DNA of 11,003 nt from Candidatus Peregrinibacteria bacterium (lineage in GTDB: Bacteria > Patescibacteriota > Gracilibacteria > UBA1369 > PNNO01), in contig JAUVDZ010000026.1 in the NCBI GenBank assembly GCA_030595015.1, forward strand, positions 1 through 11,003, read 5' to 3'. A model generated the notes under the pieces. The model was not told where the DNA came from and did not search any database. It worked only from the letters and a program-made list of their open reading frames with translations. The position numbers and the translations under genes are program-made. Positions 1 to 7,015 of this stretch are shown piece by piece. Position 1 is the first letter of the stretch. Each line of letters opens with the position of its first letter.

Positions 1-1877
1 GGTGTTGAATCAGGAGGATTTGAAACTTGTGAAGAATGATAAGCGTAATCTTGATCTCCGCTGTCGTCGTCATCATCATCGCCATATCCATATGCTTCAT
101 CTTCGAAATCATACAAATGTTTCACTATCCAACCATCTGTATTGTTATATGGTCCTTCATCAACAAGACCATCTAAATCATTATCTACACCATCACAAAG
201 TTCATCTTCTCTAAGTTCAATACACATAAGTTCCATATCCCAGATATGTATTTGCATAGGCGTAAATATGCCATCCTGCATTACTCTGTACATAGGAAGA
301 TTTGGAATGTTTGTTTGAAAATAATCCATGAATTCACTACCAAGTACGTCATATCCATAATTACTGAATAATTCAAGAATATAACTGTTTTGGTAAGTAC
401 AATAAGTAGTATAATAAGGTGGTACACCCTTTTTACCCGGGTAAGCACTCATTATTACTGGTAGAACATTTTCTCCTTCAGGATCCCAAGGAACGATTGT
501 TTCTATTGAACCGTCATCTTGTAGATCAGCTTCAAAATATACATATAAACTTTGTTCACCAACCATTGGGAATGTTTCAGTAAAGAAATCCACATAGCCA
601 GGACCAAAATAATTCATAAGAATTTTTACTACATCAAATAAGTAAAATTCAATACCGTGATTAAATCCTTCATAAAAAGGATTTTCGTAAGCTCCAACAT
701 ATGCCCACAGAGGGTGATCTTCTGTAATTAAATGCATTGTTACATCCATGTCAGGCCCTACAGGTCTATCAGTAATTGCACCTATAAGATCCATTTCAAC
801 TATTTCAGTTTCGATTGTATCCAGTTCCGGACCAAAGAAACTAGAAGTTGCTTGTGTATAAATATTGTCACTTAAACCAGTTAATTTAAAGAAGTAATCC
901 GGGGCAAACTGAGGGATTACAGGATCAAGATGAATCTCAACTTCAGTATTTAAATCAGTAAATGATCTAGATCCAGTTGGTAAATAAGTTGCAATATTCG
1001 GAGTAGCAGGAGTATCTAATACGGGAGTTCCAAATTCATCACAATTGAAAAATAAAACAAAATCTCCCGTTAATGGAAAAGGGGCTTCTGCACCTAATTC
1101 CATTGGATTAAATCCACCTTCACCTGGATAAGGAAGTCCTGTACATAATGGATTTTCATATAATGGTGGGAAAGCTTTAATTATTCCGCTTTCATATTTA
1201 GTGTCATATAGATATAAAGGGAATTTTTCATCAGGAGGTAGTTCTGAATCACAAATTTCCTGTGGATGAGACAATGCACATGTTGTACGCGCATCAGCCC
1301 AAAGAATCCAGTTATGATAAGAAATCTCTGCATCAGCAGGGAAGTCCAATCCGTCGAATTTCTCATAATAATAACCTTCACCATCAAGTTCTAATTCAAC
1401 ATCTCCAAACATTTCACTATATCCTGTTAAAGGCAGACCTTCTTGTGTTACAACATCAAAATATACGTAATCACCTTCAGATCCAATACCATAAAATAAT
1501 ACATCACCATCTACAGTAATGGTTTCGCAAGTAGGTTCTCCTTCTCCCTCTTGTGGAGGGCCATCATCGTCCCCTGGAAATGGTTCCTCCATATACGAAA
1601 AATAACAAAGCACGAATTCTTCTTTTTTCGGATACAATGTCCCGTATTGTTCCTGATCAAACCATTCTCCATCACAGACATCTCCGATTTCATCTCCGTC
1701 TCTGTCTAATTGCATTGGGTTGTAGATATACTGACAGTTGTCTACTTCGTCGTATATACCGTCGTAGTCGTAATCTCCACCGCCGTTAGCAGAAGAGAAA
1801 CTGAATAACATTGTCGCTACTACCGCACTTAATAATGCAGCAAATAGAAATGGTTTTCTTGCATGTAGTTTTAGCAT
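1..1877 (-). CDS. Large secreted protein with TSP3-like and MopE-like metal-binding motifs (partial, C-terminus off the left edge)
   Basis: The frame stays open for 625 codons from ATG at 1877 to the window edge. Residues 1-30 form a signal peptide: basic start (KLHARK), hydrophobic core, then FSSA before NGGG. Residues 39-69 match a thrombospondin type 3-like calcium motif, with Asp-rich DYDYDG, then VDNC, NPMQ, DRDGDEIGD and VCD. Residues 558-574 (DELCDGVDNDLDGLVDEG) resemble the MopE-type metal-binding motif of secreted proteins, with Leu where the second Cys usually sits. An Asp run lies at 600-605. The middle is rich in Tyr, Phe, Asp, Glu and Pro with scattered Cys, as in an exported beta-rich protein, but I recognise no enzyme motif. 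Its likely place is the cell surface or outside the cell, with calcium stabilising the fold. Function is unknown and the cell anchor, if any, lies beyond the window. Confidence 0.88.
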   Translation of the reverse strand, partial: MLKLHARKPFLFAALLSAVVATMLFSFSSANGGGDYDYDGIYDEVDNCQYIYNPMQLDRDGDEIGDVCDGEWFDQEQYGTLYPKKEEFVLCYFSYMEEPFPGDDDGPPQEGEGEPTCETITVDGDVLFYGIGSEGDYVYFDVVTQEGLPLTGYSEMFGDVELELDGEGYYYEKFDGLDFPADAEISYHNWILWADARTTCALSHPQEICDSELPPDEKFPLYLYDTKYESGIIKAFPPLYENPLCTGLPYPGEGGFNPMELGAEAPFPLTGDFVLFFNCDEFGTPVLDTPATPNIATYLPTGSRSFTDLNTEVEIHLDPVIPQFAPDYFFKLTGLSDNIYTQATSSFFGPELDTIETEIVEMDLIGAITDRPVGPDMDVTMHLITEDHPLWAYVGAYENPFYEGFNHGIEFYLFDVVKILMNYFGPGYVDFFTETFPMVGEQSLYVYFEADLQDDGSIETIVPWDPEGENVLPVIMSAYPGKKGVPPYYTTYCTYQNSYILELFSNYGYDVLGSEFMDYFQTNIPNLPMYRVMQDGIFTPMQIHIWDMELMCIELREDELCDGVDNDLDGLVDEGPYNNTDGWIVKHLYDFEDEAYGYGDDDDDDSGDQDYAYHSSQVSNPPDST

Positions 1878-1894
1878 TTTGTTTTTGTGTTAAG

Positions 1895-1924
1895 AATATA
1901 TATAAAAATTACCCATATTTTAAA
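1895..1924 (-). promoter_or_regulatory. Probable promoter of the secreted-protein gene
   Basis: Read on the minus strand, TTTAAA (1924-1919) and TATATT (1900-1895) are separated by 18 bases. Transcription would start near 1888, leaving a leader of roughly 10-12 bases before the ATG at 1877. The -35 match is weak and the region is AT-rich, so chance matches are likely. The -10 is the better supported half. Confidence 0.35.
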
Positions 1925-1936
1925 TGGATTTTTGTT

Positions 1937-1956
1937 GATTTGTGATTTGTGATTTG
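1937..1956. repeat. Short tandem heptamer, GATTTGT x 2.9
   Basis: GATTTGT occurs at 1937 and 1944, and the first six bases again at 1951. It lies about 35 bases upstream of the -10 candidate for the secreted-protein gene. It could be slipped-strand DNA or a tandem binding site; the sequence does not decide. Confidence 0.6.
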
Positions 1957-2036
1957 AAGCTTTTTAAAGCCATATTTTTGTTTTTGTTTTATTGGAATTC
2001 AAAACCTTCTCAACTACTATTAGTATACAATATTTT

Positions 2037-2459
2037 TCAATCTGAGTCAACAAGCGGTGCAATTTTCTTTCTGGATACTTTTATATCTGATCTTTGTTTT
2101 TTAAGTTTTAGCATTTTTTCTTTAGCTCTTTTGCTTCTTCGTTGTTTTTGTTTACGCAGTTTGTGGATTTTTTTAGCTTTTTCAGATTCTTTGCCAAGTT
2201 TGATTTCTTCAATTTTATTTATTAAAAGTTTATAACCTGACATTCGGTTTCTTTCTCGTTCTCTATGTCGTTGGCACTTAACTTCGATTCCGGTTGGAAT
2301 ATGTTTAAGCCGTACAGTACTCGCTGTTTTATTCACTTTTTGACCTCCATGACCTGATCCACGAATAAACTGTTCTTCAATATCTTCAGCTCGGATATTA
2401 AGTTTTTCAGCTTTTTTTAATGTGTCTGGTTTTAGTTCAACAGGGAACTGGGTTTTCAT
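2037..2459 (-). CDS. Peptide-chain-release-factor-like GGQ protein (ribosome rescue candidate)
   Basis: A 140-residue protein with the release-factor class I catalytic loop at residues 34-43, GSGHGGQKVN, followed by KTASTVRLKHIPTGI and VKCQ, the usual GGQ-domain continuation. GGQ (38-40) is the part that triggers hydrolysis of peptidyl-tRNA in the ribosome. There is no codon-recognition domain (no PxT or SPF region) and the protein is far shorter than RF1 or RF2. Residues about 87-132 form a very Lys/Arg-rich tail. In ArfB (YaeJ) such a tail enters the empty mRNA channel of stalled ribosomes. The body looks closer to the short RF-like proteins of the C12orf65/MTRFR type than to E. coli ArfB. 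ATG 2459 is chosen because the upstream frame would overlap the start of tsaB. The gene is divergent from tsaB. Confidence 0.87.
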   Translation of the reverse strand: MKTQFPVELKPDTLKKAEKLNIRAEDIEEQFIRGSGHGGQKVNKTASTVRLKHIPTGIEVKCQRHRERERNRMSGYKLLINKIEEIKLGKESEKAKKIHKLRKQKQRRSKRAKEKMLKLKKQRSDIKVSRKKIAPLVDSD

Positions 2460-2463
2460 AATT

Positions 2464-2498
2464 GAATTATTCTGTATAATCTCATTATATGATAATTC
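2464..2498. promoter_or_regulatory. Divergent promoter pair between the RF-like gene and tsaB
   Basis: Only 29 bases separate the two start codons. A perfect TATAAT lies at 2475-2480 on plus and another at 2489-2484 on minus. The plus start site would fall near 2487, next to the tsaB ATG at 2489, so tsaB may be leaderless. The minus start site would fall near 2477, giving an 18-base leader. A 7-base inverted repeat, GAATTAT (2464-2470) and ATAATTC (2492-2498), brackets both hexamers almost symmetrically. No good -35 is seen in either direction. Confidence 0.5.
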
Positions 2499-3079
2499 TT
2501 GGCTTAAATACAGCAACAAACATTAGTCAGATAGCATTAGTTGAAAATGGCGAGATTTTGGCTGAAAATTCATGGAAATCAGAGCAAAATGAAGCGGAAA
2601 CATTGCTTCCAAATATTAAAAAATTACTTGAGACAGCCAAAATTGATTGGTCTAAAGTGGGTAAAATTGCAGTAATTAAAGGCCCAGGTCCTTTTACTGC
2701 TTTGAGAGTGTCCATTGCAGTAGCTAATTCACTTGCATATGGCTTAAATTTACCTATTTGGGGGATTCCTGTGCAGGATTACTGGAAATATCGCAGGAAT
2801 GGTGGGTTTGTGTTGCAAGCAGGCTTAAATCGCGTTTTTTATAACGACAAATTAGTAGATTTTGATGACTTAAATGTAGAAGGAGAGATAACTGGCCATT
2901 TAAAGCCAATCCAAGTGGAAAAATTAGTTGAAAAAGGTGTAAAATTTATAAATGAAGAAGATTTACCAACTTTAGGAGAATTTCTTGTTCAGGCTGATTA
3001 TAAAGACGAAAAATTAGTAAAACCTGAGTATTTTGCTCCTCCGAATATTACAAAATCCCATAAAAAATATAAACAATGA
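2489..3079 (+). CDS. tsaB: TsaB, tRNA threonylcarbamoyladenosine biosynthesis protein
   Basis: TsaB is the partner of the TsaD transferase and of TsaE in making N6-threonylcarbamoyladenosine (t6A) at position 37 of ANN-decoding tRNAs. It is a cytosolic, catalytically silent ASKHA-fold protein that stabilises TsaD. The 196-residue product begins with the family's strand, IILGLNTATNISQIALVENG, and carries KGPGPFTALRVSIAVANSLA at about residues 65-84, equivalent to the usual GPGSFTGLRIG. E. coli TsaB has about 231 residues, so this one is short, with a trimmed C-terminal region. There is no fused RimI acetyltransferase. The gene ends in TGA within ATGA, giving a 4-base overlap with rsmI and translational coupling. 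The pairing of tsaB and rsmI suits a translation-maintenance operon. Confidence 0.92.
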   Translation: MIILGLNTATNISQIALVENGEILAENSWKSEQNEAETLLPNIKKLLETAKIDWSKVGKIAVIKGPGPFTALRVSIAVANSLAYGLNLPIWGIPVQDYWKYRRNGGFVLQAGLNRVFYNDKLVDFDDLNVEGEITGHLKPIQVEKLVEKGVKFINEEDLPTLGEFLVQADYKDEKLVKPEYFAPPNITKSHKKYKQ

Positions 3080-3750
3080 TACTTTACATTGTAGCAACAC
3101 CAATCGGAAACCTTGCAGATATCACTTTAAGGGCTTTAGATACCCTAAGAAAGGTTGATATTATTGCCTGTGAAGATACTCGACATAGTCAAATCCTGCT
3201 TAAAAAATATGAAATTGAAAAGAAATTGCTGAGTTATCATGCTCATTCCGGCCAATCAAAGGTTGAAAAGTTAATTGCAGCATTAAAAGATGGTCAGGAA
3301 GTTGCATTAATTTCAGATGCAGGAACTCCTGGAATCTCAGACCCGGCTTATTCACTTATAAAAGCGGCTCTTAATGAAGGTATAAAAATTGAACCAATTC
3401 CAGGGCCATCAGCATTTTTAACTGCAATTGTTGCAAGTGGTTTACCTATGAATCAATTCACATATCTTGGCTTTATCCCAACAAAAAAAGGACGCCAAAC
3501 ATTGCTAAAATCACTAGCTGAAGAAAAAAGAACAGTAGTTTTTTATGAATCACCGCACAGAATTCAAAAAACACTTAGTCAACTTGAAGAATTTACCGGC
3601 GGCGAACGAAGAATTGTAATTGGTCGTGAACTTACAAAAATCCACGAAGAATTCATACGCGGAACTGTTACAGAGGTTAAAGAGGGCTTCGCAGAACGTA
3701 AACCAAAGGGCGAGTTTGTAGTTGTGCTAGGGGGCAAAGGCGTGGTATAA
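3076..3750 (+). CDS. rsmI: RsmI, 16S rRNA (cytidine1402-2'-O)-methyltransferase
   Basis: RsmI uses S-adenosylmethionine to methylate the ribose of C1402 in the decoding centre of 16S rRNA. The family signatures are all present in order: YIVATPIGNLADITLRAL near the N-terminus, CEDTRHS, SDAGTPGISDPAY, PIPGPSAF with ASGLP, and FYESPHRI. With 224 residues it is shorter than E. coli RsmI (about 286). It stops after the tetrapyrrole-methylase-type catalytic domain (ending GEFVVVLGG) and lacks the C-terminal helical RsmI tail domain. Short forms are common in bacteria, so this is not necessarily damage. It overlaps tsaB by 4 bases and ends 7 bases before the pseudopilin gene, so the three are likely one transcript. 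Confidence 0.95.
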   Translation: MILYIVATPIGNLADITLRALDTLRKVDIIACEDTRHSQILLKKYEIEKKLLSYHAHSGQSKVEKLIAALKDGQEVALISDAGTPGISDPAYSLIKAALNEGIKIEPIPGPSAFLTAIVASGLPMNQFTYLGFIPTKKGRQTLLKSLAEEKRTVVFYESPHRIQKTLSQLEEFTGGERRIVIGRELTKIHEEFIRGTVTEVKEGFAERKPKGEFVVVLGGKGVV

Positions 3751-3757
3751 ATTTATT

Positions 3758-4396
3758 ATGAAATACACAACAAAAAAAGCTTTCACATTGGTCGAAATGC
3801 TGCTTGTAATAGCGATTATTGGCATTATGGCTGCAGGAGCTATTGTTACTTCAGCTGGTTTTAGAAATCAGGTTGTTTTTGTTTCAAATTATCAAAGTGT
3901 AGAAGGTCTGATTTCAGAATCTAGAAGTCGGTCATTAACAGGGGAGTCTTATGAAGATACAAGCGATTTTGATAATGACGGAAGAACAGATGATTTAATT
4001 TTACCTTATGGTTATATTGTTAATTTTGCTCAGGTAGATGGCATTATTACTGTTTCATTATATGCAGATGTTTATAATTCAAATAGTATTGGGGAGCTTG
4101 ATGCAAATGATGTAAAACTTAAATCTATTGAACTTGATGACAGTTTAAGGCTCACAACTATCACAAAAAGGAATACAGGAGGCACTTTAACAATTGATGA
4201 TGCTGATTTTTCAATAATATATAAAACACCTGATGCTGATTTTGAAGTCTTTTCAAATGATGTTGGTGGTGATGTTTCTTCCCTTCAGATAAAGCTTTCA
4301 CAGGCTGACAATGAAGATAAAGAGATGCGTGCAAAGTACTTTTTTATGCATTTTCTTTTTGGAATTCCAGAAGTTTTAAATAGTACATATTTATAA
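3758..4396 (+). CDS. Type IV pilin-like / type II secretion pseudopilin
   Basis: The N-terminus has the class III signal: short basic leader MKYTTKKA, then FTLVEMLLVIAIIGIMAAG, with the required Glu at +5 (residue 13) and a ~20-residue hydrophobic helix. A prepilin peptidase would cut between Ala8 and Phe9 and methylate Phe. The -1 residue is Ala rather than the usual Gly. The helix continues into an extracellular, mostly beta head. Residues 70-79, DFDNDGRTDD, form a DxDxDGxxDD loop like those that bind calcium in EF-hand, dockerin and TSP3 motifs. The C-terminus (KYFFMHFLFGIPEVL) is hydrophobic and looks like a natural end. The 212 residues fit a minor pseudopilin. No pilus ATPase or platform gene is in the window. 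It sits 7 bases after rsmI. Confidence 0.88.
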   Translation: MKYTTKKAFTLVEMLLVIAIIGIMAAGAIVTSAGFRNQVVFVSNYQSVEGLISESRSRSLTGESYEDTSDFDNDGRTDDLILPYGYIVNFAQVDGIITVSLYADVYNSNSIGELDANDVKLKSIELDDSLRLTTITKRNTGGTLTIDDADFSIIYKTPDADFEVFSNDVGGDVSSLQIKLSQADNEDKEMRAKYFFMHFLFGIPEVLNSTYL

Positions 4397-4421
4397 TTTC
4401 CATAAAGGCTCTAATAAAGAC

Positions 4422-4449
4422 TTGACTTTTTCTACAAAAGTGTTATGGT
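4422..4449 (+). promoter_or_regulatory. Strong sigma-70-type promoter of the helical-protein gene
   Basis: TTGACT (4422-4427) is followed after 16 bases by TATGGT (4444-4449), which has the extended -10 bases TG at 4441-4442 (TGTTATGGT). Transcription would begin near 4456, leaving a leader of about 23 bases before ATG 4479. It lies in the gap after the pseudopilin stop, so the next gene need not depend on the tsaB operon. Confidence 0.6.
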
Positions 4450-4478
4450 TATATCCTTTTTTGTTATTAATCAAAATT

Positions 4479-6902
4479 ATGTCAAAAGAAAAAGGATCAA
4501 ATAAAGAAGAGCCAATAGTTGTTGAGCTTACAGATAGTTCAACATCTATTAGTCTAAGTGGTTTTATGTCTGATGGTTTTAAGGATGAAAGAACCAAAAC
4601 CGCAGAATTGCCAATTACCAGAGCATTTGTTAAAGCTCAGGCAATTGATGAAATGCGAAAAAGAGCTCATACATATTCCAGAGATTCTGAAATTATACAG
4701 GAAGGGCAGGATAGATTGATGCGAATTCTTGCGGGAAAATTGCAAGAAAGAAGGCGAAAGAAATCAGATAGTGTAATCGTAGATACAAGAGAATTGGCAG
4801 CAGAACAAGGATTTCCATATAACCAAAAACTTAATTACCAAAAGCTTGCTTTTAGAAGATGGTTAAAATATCTTCCTGAAAATTTAAGACAACGTTATTT
4901 TGCAGCTGCAGAATATCTGACTCCATTTTCAGAGTTACTTGACTCAGAAACAAAACCTGATGCTAGGCAAATTGAAGAATTTAGAGCGCAAATTAATTAC
5001 GTTCGGGATTTATTAGAAACAAATATTCCTGAAGACCCGGCACCATTTGAATTAAATGCAGCACTTCCCGAAGGTTTGAGACAATTAATTTCTTATTTGA
5101 AGTTTATTGATATTCGTATTAATCAAGATTTTGTTGAATTGGATGATGCAGAAATCATTCAAAAATTAAAAAAATATACAGTTGTGTTTAGTGAAGAAAT
5201 TGATCAAATAGAAGATCCAGATACGAGACAATTGGCTAAAGAGATACTTAATGAATTAATATATGCAAAAGAAACAGATAATGCGAAGGATTTAATTTCT
5301 ATTTATAAAGCTCAGTTATCTAAACTTCCGGCCTGGACAATTGTAGTTCCACAGGATGTTCCTGGAGAATTAATTCAGATAATGGGAGACCCTGAGAAAT
5401 TATTTCGTAAATGGGATGGAATGTTAAGTAATCCAAGTGATGAGAATCTCGAAAAGATAATGAATGAATTGTTACTTTTTACCGACCATGCTCAGGTTTT
5501 ATTAAATTCATTCGGTAAACCACTTACTGATAAAATCCTTGATAACCTTTCTGAAGATACAAGAGGTATGATAGTGAAAATGATAAAAGAATCTAAAGAG
5601 ATTTTAGCTTTATTAAATTGTATATTTCCTGATCAAAATGGAGAATATGATAAAGCAATTCTAAGGGTTTTAGGAAAGGCCATAGATAAACATCAGGCTT
5701 TATCTGTTTTATTAAATGAAGAATATAATAAATATCATGAAGATGAAGAATTAGATTTAGATGCAGCTTTTGATTTAGGTTTTGATGCTCCAGCACCAGC
5801 ACCAACACCAGCACCAGCATTTAGGGAACCTACACAAAAACAAAGGGCAATATCAGCTACTCAAGAAGTTGATATTCAATTTTTTAATTTAATCCAAGAC
5901 GATGAGGATGAAGATTTATATGCAGAAATGCTAAAACAGTATTCACTTCCTTTAAAAAATGTACTTAAAGAATTATCAAGTAGTCTTGAAGTGGCGCAAC
6001 AAGAATCTTCAAATGGTAAAATTGGAGATCAGATTGCTGATCCTATTGAAAAAGTGAAAGAAGTTTTACAAAGACTTTCAATCTCAGCTTTAAGGCTTTC
6101 TGACGAGGATATTGTGATGTATGAAGTTTTCCCTGAGATGAAGGTAAAGATTGATAAACATAGAAAACAACGTGAAAAAGTAGTTAATTTTAATGAAGAA
6201 ATGAATGACGAGCTTGTAAATTTTGGTGAAATGTTTGAAGCATTAAATACAGGTAAACGTGCCAATCTTGCATTAGTTTTAAGTATGTTTGATGCACTAG
6301 TTAAATTAATGAATCGACATTATTGTTTAGAAGATTTATTAAGTGATGTTAAAGAGATTGAATGGGCAAAATTAAAGGCTGATCTTGAACAATTTATGAA
6401 TGAAAGTGAAAAGCAATCAAGAATTACTATTAAAGAAATTTCAAGCAGAGTTTCAAATTTTATGACTGGAATAGATAAGTTAACTGAAATGAAATTTAAT
6501 CCTCTTTTAATTGATCATGATAAAGAAAAAATTAAAAGTGCCAGCCAATCAATTAGTAATGCACAAACAACATTGGAGGCTGTTCTTGATACAGTTGGAA
6601 TTACTAAAGAATATCAAGAGAAAGAAGGATTAACAGTATTGATTAATATTGTTAATTACCGTTTAGCAATTGAACAAACATCAAGATTGTTGAAATTTTC
6701 ATTAGCCGCACTATTTAATTGTATGGATAGAAATAGAGAAGAAGTTGATCAGGTTATGTGGATTGTAGATTTTCTAGCTACAAGAATAGATGACTTAACA
6801 TCAGAGGATTTATTAGATGAAGAAAAGATGATTGAATTAAAATTACAATTTAGTGCAGTTGAAACAAATCTACAAACACTTCCAATTAGATTACAGATAT
6901 AG
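4479..6902 (+). CDS. Unrecognised 807-residue alpha-helical protein, probably cytosolic
   Basis: I do not recognise a family. The start is ATG 4479 (MSKEKGSNKEE), because the preferred promoter starts transcription near 4456 and the TTG at 4422 lies inside its -35. No signal peptide or membrane segment is visible. Residues 1-45 are polar and Ser/Thr-rich, perhaps disordered, and a basic stretch occurs at 89-95 (QERRRKK). Two long helical blocks follow, about 46-435 and 455-807, rich in Glu, Lys, Leu and Ile and probably helical bundles with some coiled coil. They are joined by an acidic segment and an Ala/Pro linker at 437-447 (APAPAPTPAPA). The protein is acidic overall with few Cys and no nucleotide-binding or catalytic motif that I can see. 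It could be a scaffold or adaptor, but that is inference. It has its own promoter. Confidence 0.9.
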   Translation: MSKEKGSNKEEPIVVELTDSSTSISLSGFMSDGFKDERTKTAELPITRAFVKAQAIDEMRKRAHTYSRDSEIIQEGQDRLMRILAGKLQERRRKKSDSVIVDTRELAAEQGFPYNQKLNYQKLAFRRWLKYLPENLRQRYFAAAEYLTPFSELLDSETKPDARQIEEFRAQINYVRDLLETNIPEDPAPFELNAALPEGLRQLISYLKFIDIRINQDFVELDDAEIIQKLKKYTVVFSEEIDQIEDPDTRQLAKEILNELIYAKETDNAKDLISIYKAQLSKLPAWTIVVPQDVPGELIQIMGDPEKLFRKWDGMLSNPSDENLEKIMNELLLFTDHAQVLLNSFGKPLTDKILDNLSEDTRGMIVKMIKESKEILALLNCIFPDQNGEYDKAILRVLGKAIDKHQALSVLLNEEYNKYHEDEELDLDAAFDLGFDAPAPAPTPAPAFREPTQKQRAISATQEVDIQFFNLIQDDEDEDLYAEMLKQYSLPLKNVLKELSSSLEVAQQESSNGKIGDQIADPIEKVKEVLQRLSISALRLSDEDIVMYEVFPEMKVKIDKHRKQREKVVNFNEEMNDELVNFGEMFEALNTGKRANLALVLSMFDALVKLMNRHYCLEDLLSDVKEIEWAKLKADLEQFMNESEKQSRITIKEISSRVSNFMTGIDKLTEMKFNPLLIDHDKEKIKSASQSISNAQTTLEAVLDTVGITKEYQEKEGLTVLINIVNYRLAIEQTSRLLKFSLAALFNCMDRNREEVDQVMWIVDFLATRIDDLTSEDLLDEEKMIELKLQFSAVETNLQTLPIRLQI

Positions 6903-6903
6903 C

Positions 6904-6924
6904 ACGACGAGCACACTCCGTCGT
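6904..6924 (+). other. Small hairpin after the helical-protein stop
   Basis: ACGACG (6904-6909) can pair with CGTCGT (6919-6924) over a 9-base loop, starting two bases after the TAG at 6900-6902. No T run follows it, so it is a transcript-end hairpin rather than a complete terminator. The clearer terminator is at 6966-7005. Confidence 0.35.
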
Positions 6925-6965
6925 ACTTAACCATCCGATTCACTTTGTTCATACGCATGTTTAAG

Positions 6966-7005
6966 CAAAAAGCCGACCACATCACTATTTGCAGTCAGCT
7001 TTTTG
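6966..7005. terminator. Bidirectional terminator between convergent genes
   Basis: CAAAAAGCCGAC (6966-6977) pairs with GTCAGCTTTTTG (6994-7005) over a 16-base loop. The minus-strand RNA pairs fully with one G-U, and the plus-strand RNA has one C-A mismatch. Each 3' arm carries five U residues. It lies between the stop of the helical protein and the stop of the SLH protein (7016), so it can serve both. The long loop and modest stem lower the confidence. Confidence 0.6.
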
Positions 7006-7015
7006 ATGAACTCTC

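Larger units (their letters stand above)
1878..2036. other. Intergenic region between the secreted protein and the RF-like gene
   Basis: This 159-base AT-rich gap holds the probable promoter described at 1895-1924 and a heptamer repeat at 1937-1956. I see no convincing RNA gene or coding frame. The inverted sequence GCTTTTTAAAGC at about 1959-1970 has too short a loop for its stem to be a credible terminator. Confidence 0.5.

Noticed and set aside
2..214. A His-rich plus-strand open frame
   Set aside because: It is antisense to the Asp-rich part of the secreted protein; Asp codons GAC/GAT in the sense strand read as CAT/CAC-like codons on the other strand.
1937..1956. Heptamer repeats as part of a CRISPR or IS end
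   Set aside because: Only three copies of seven bases, with no spacers, no transposase and no target duplications.
2457..2519. A longer start for the GGQ protein, 20 codons upstream
   Set aside because: It would overlap the start of tsaB and destroy the promoter gap, and the extra residues (MLLYLSQELSYNEI...) do not resemble the family.
4422..4478. TTG start 19 codons upstream of the helical-protein ATG
   Set aside because: It falls inside the -35 of a good promoter whose transcript would begin downstream of it, and the extra segment is a hydrophobic stretch unlike the rest of the protein.
5593..5820. Antisense open frame rich in Leu and Val on the minus strand
   Set aside because: It mirrors the Ala/Pro linker and acidic part of the helical gene and has no start context or motif.
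6904..6924. ACGACG/CGTCGT hairpin as the terminator of the helical gene
   Set aside because: No U tract follows it; the hairpin at 6966-7005 is the better candidate.
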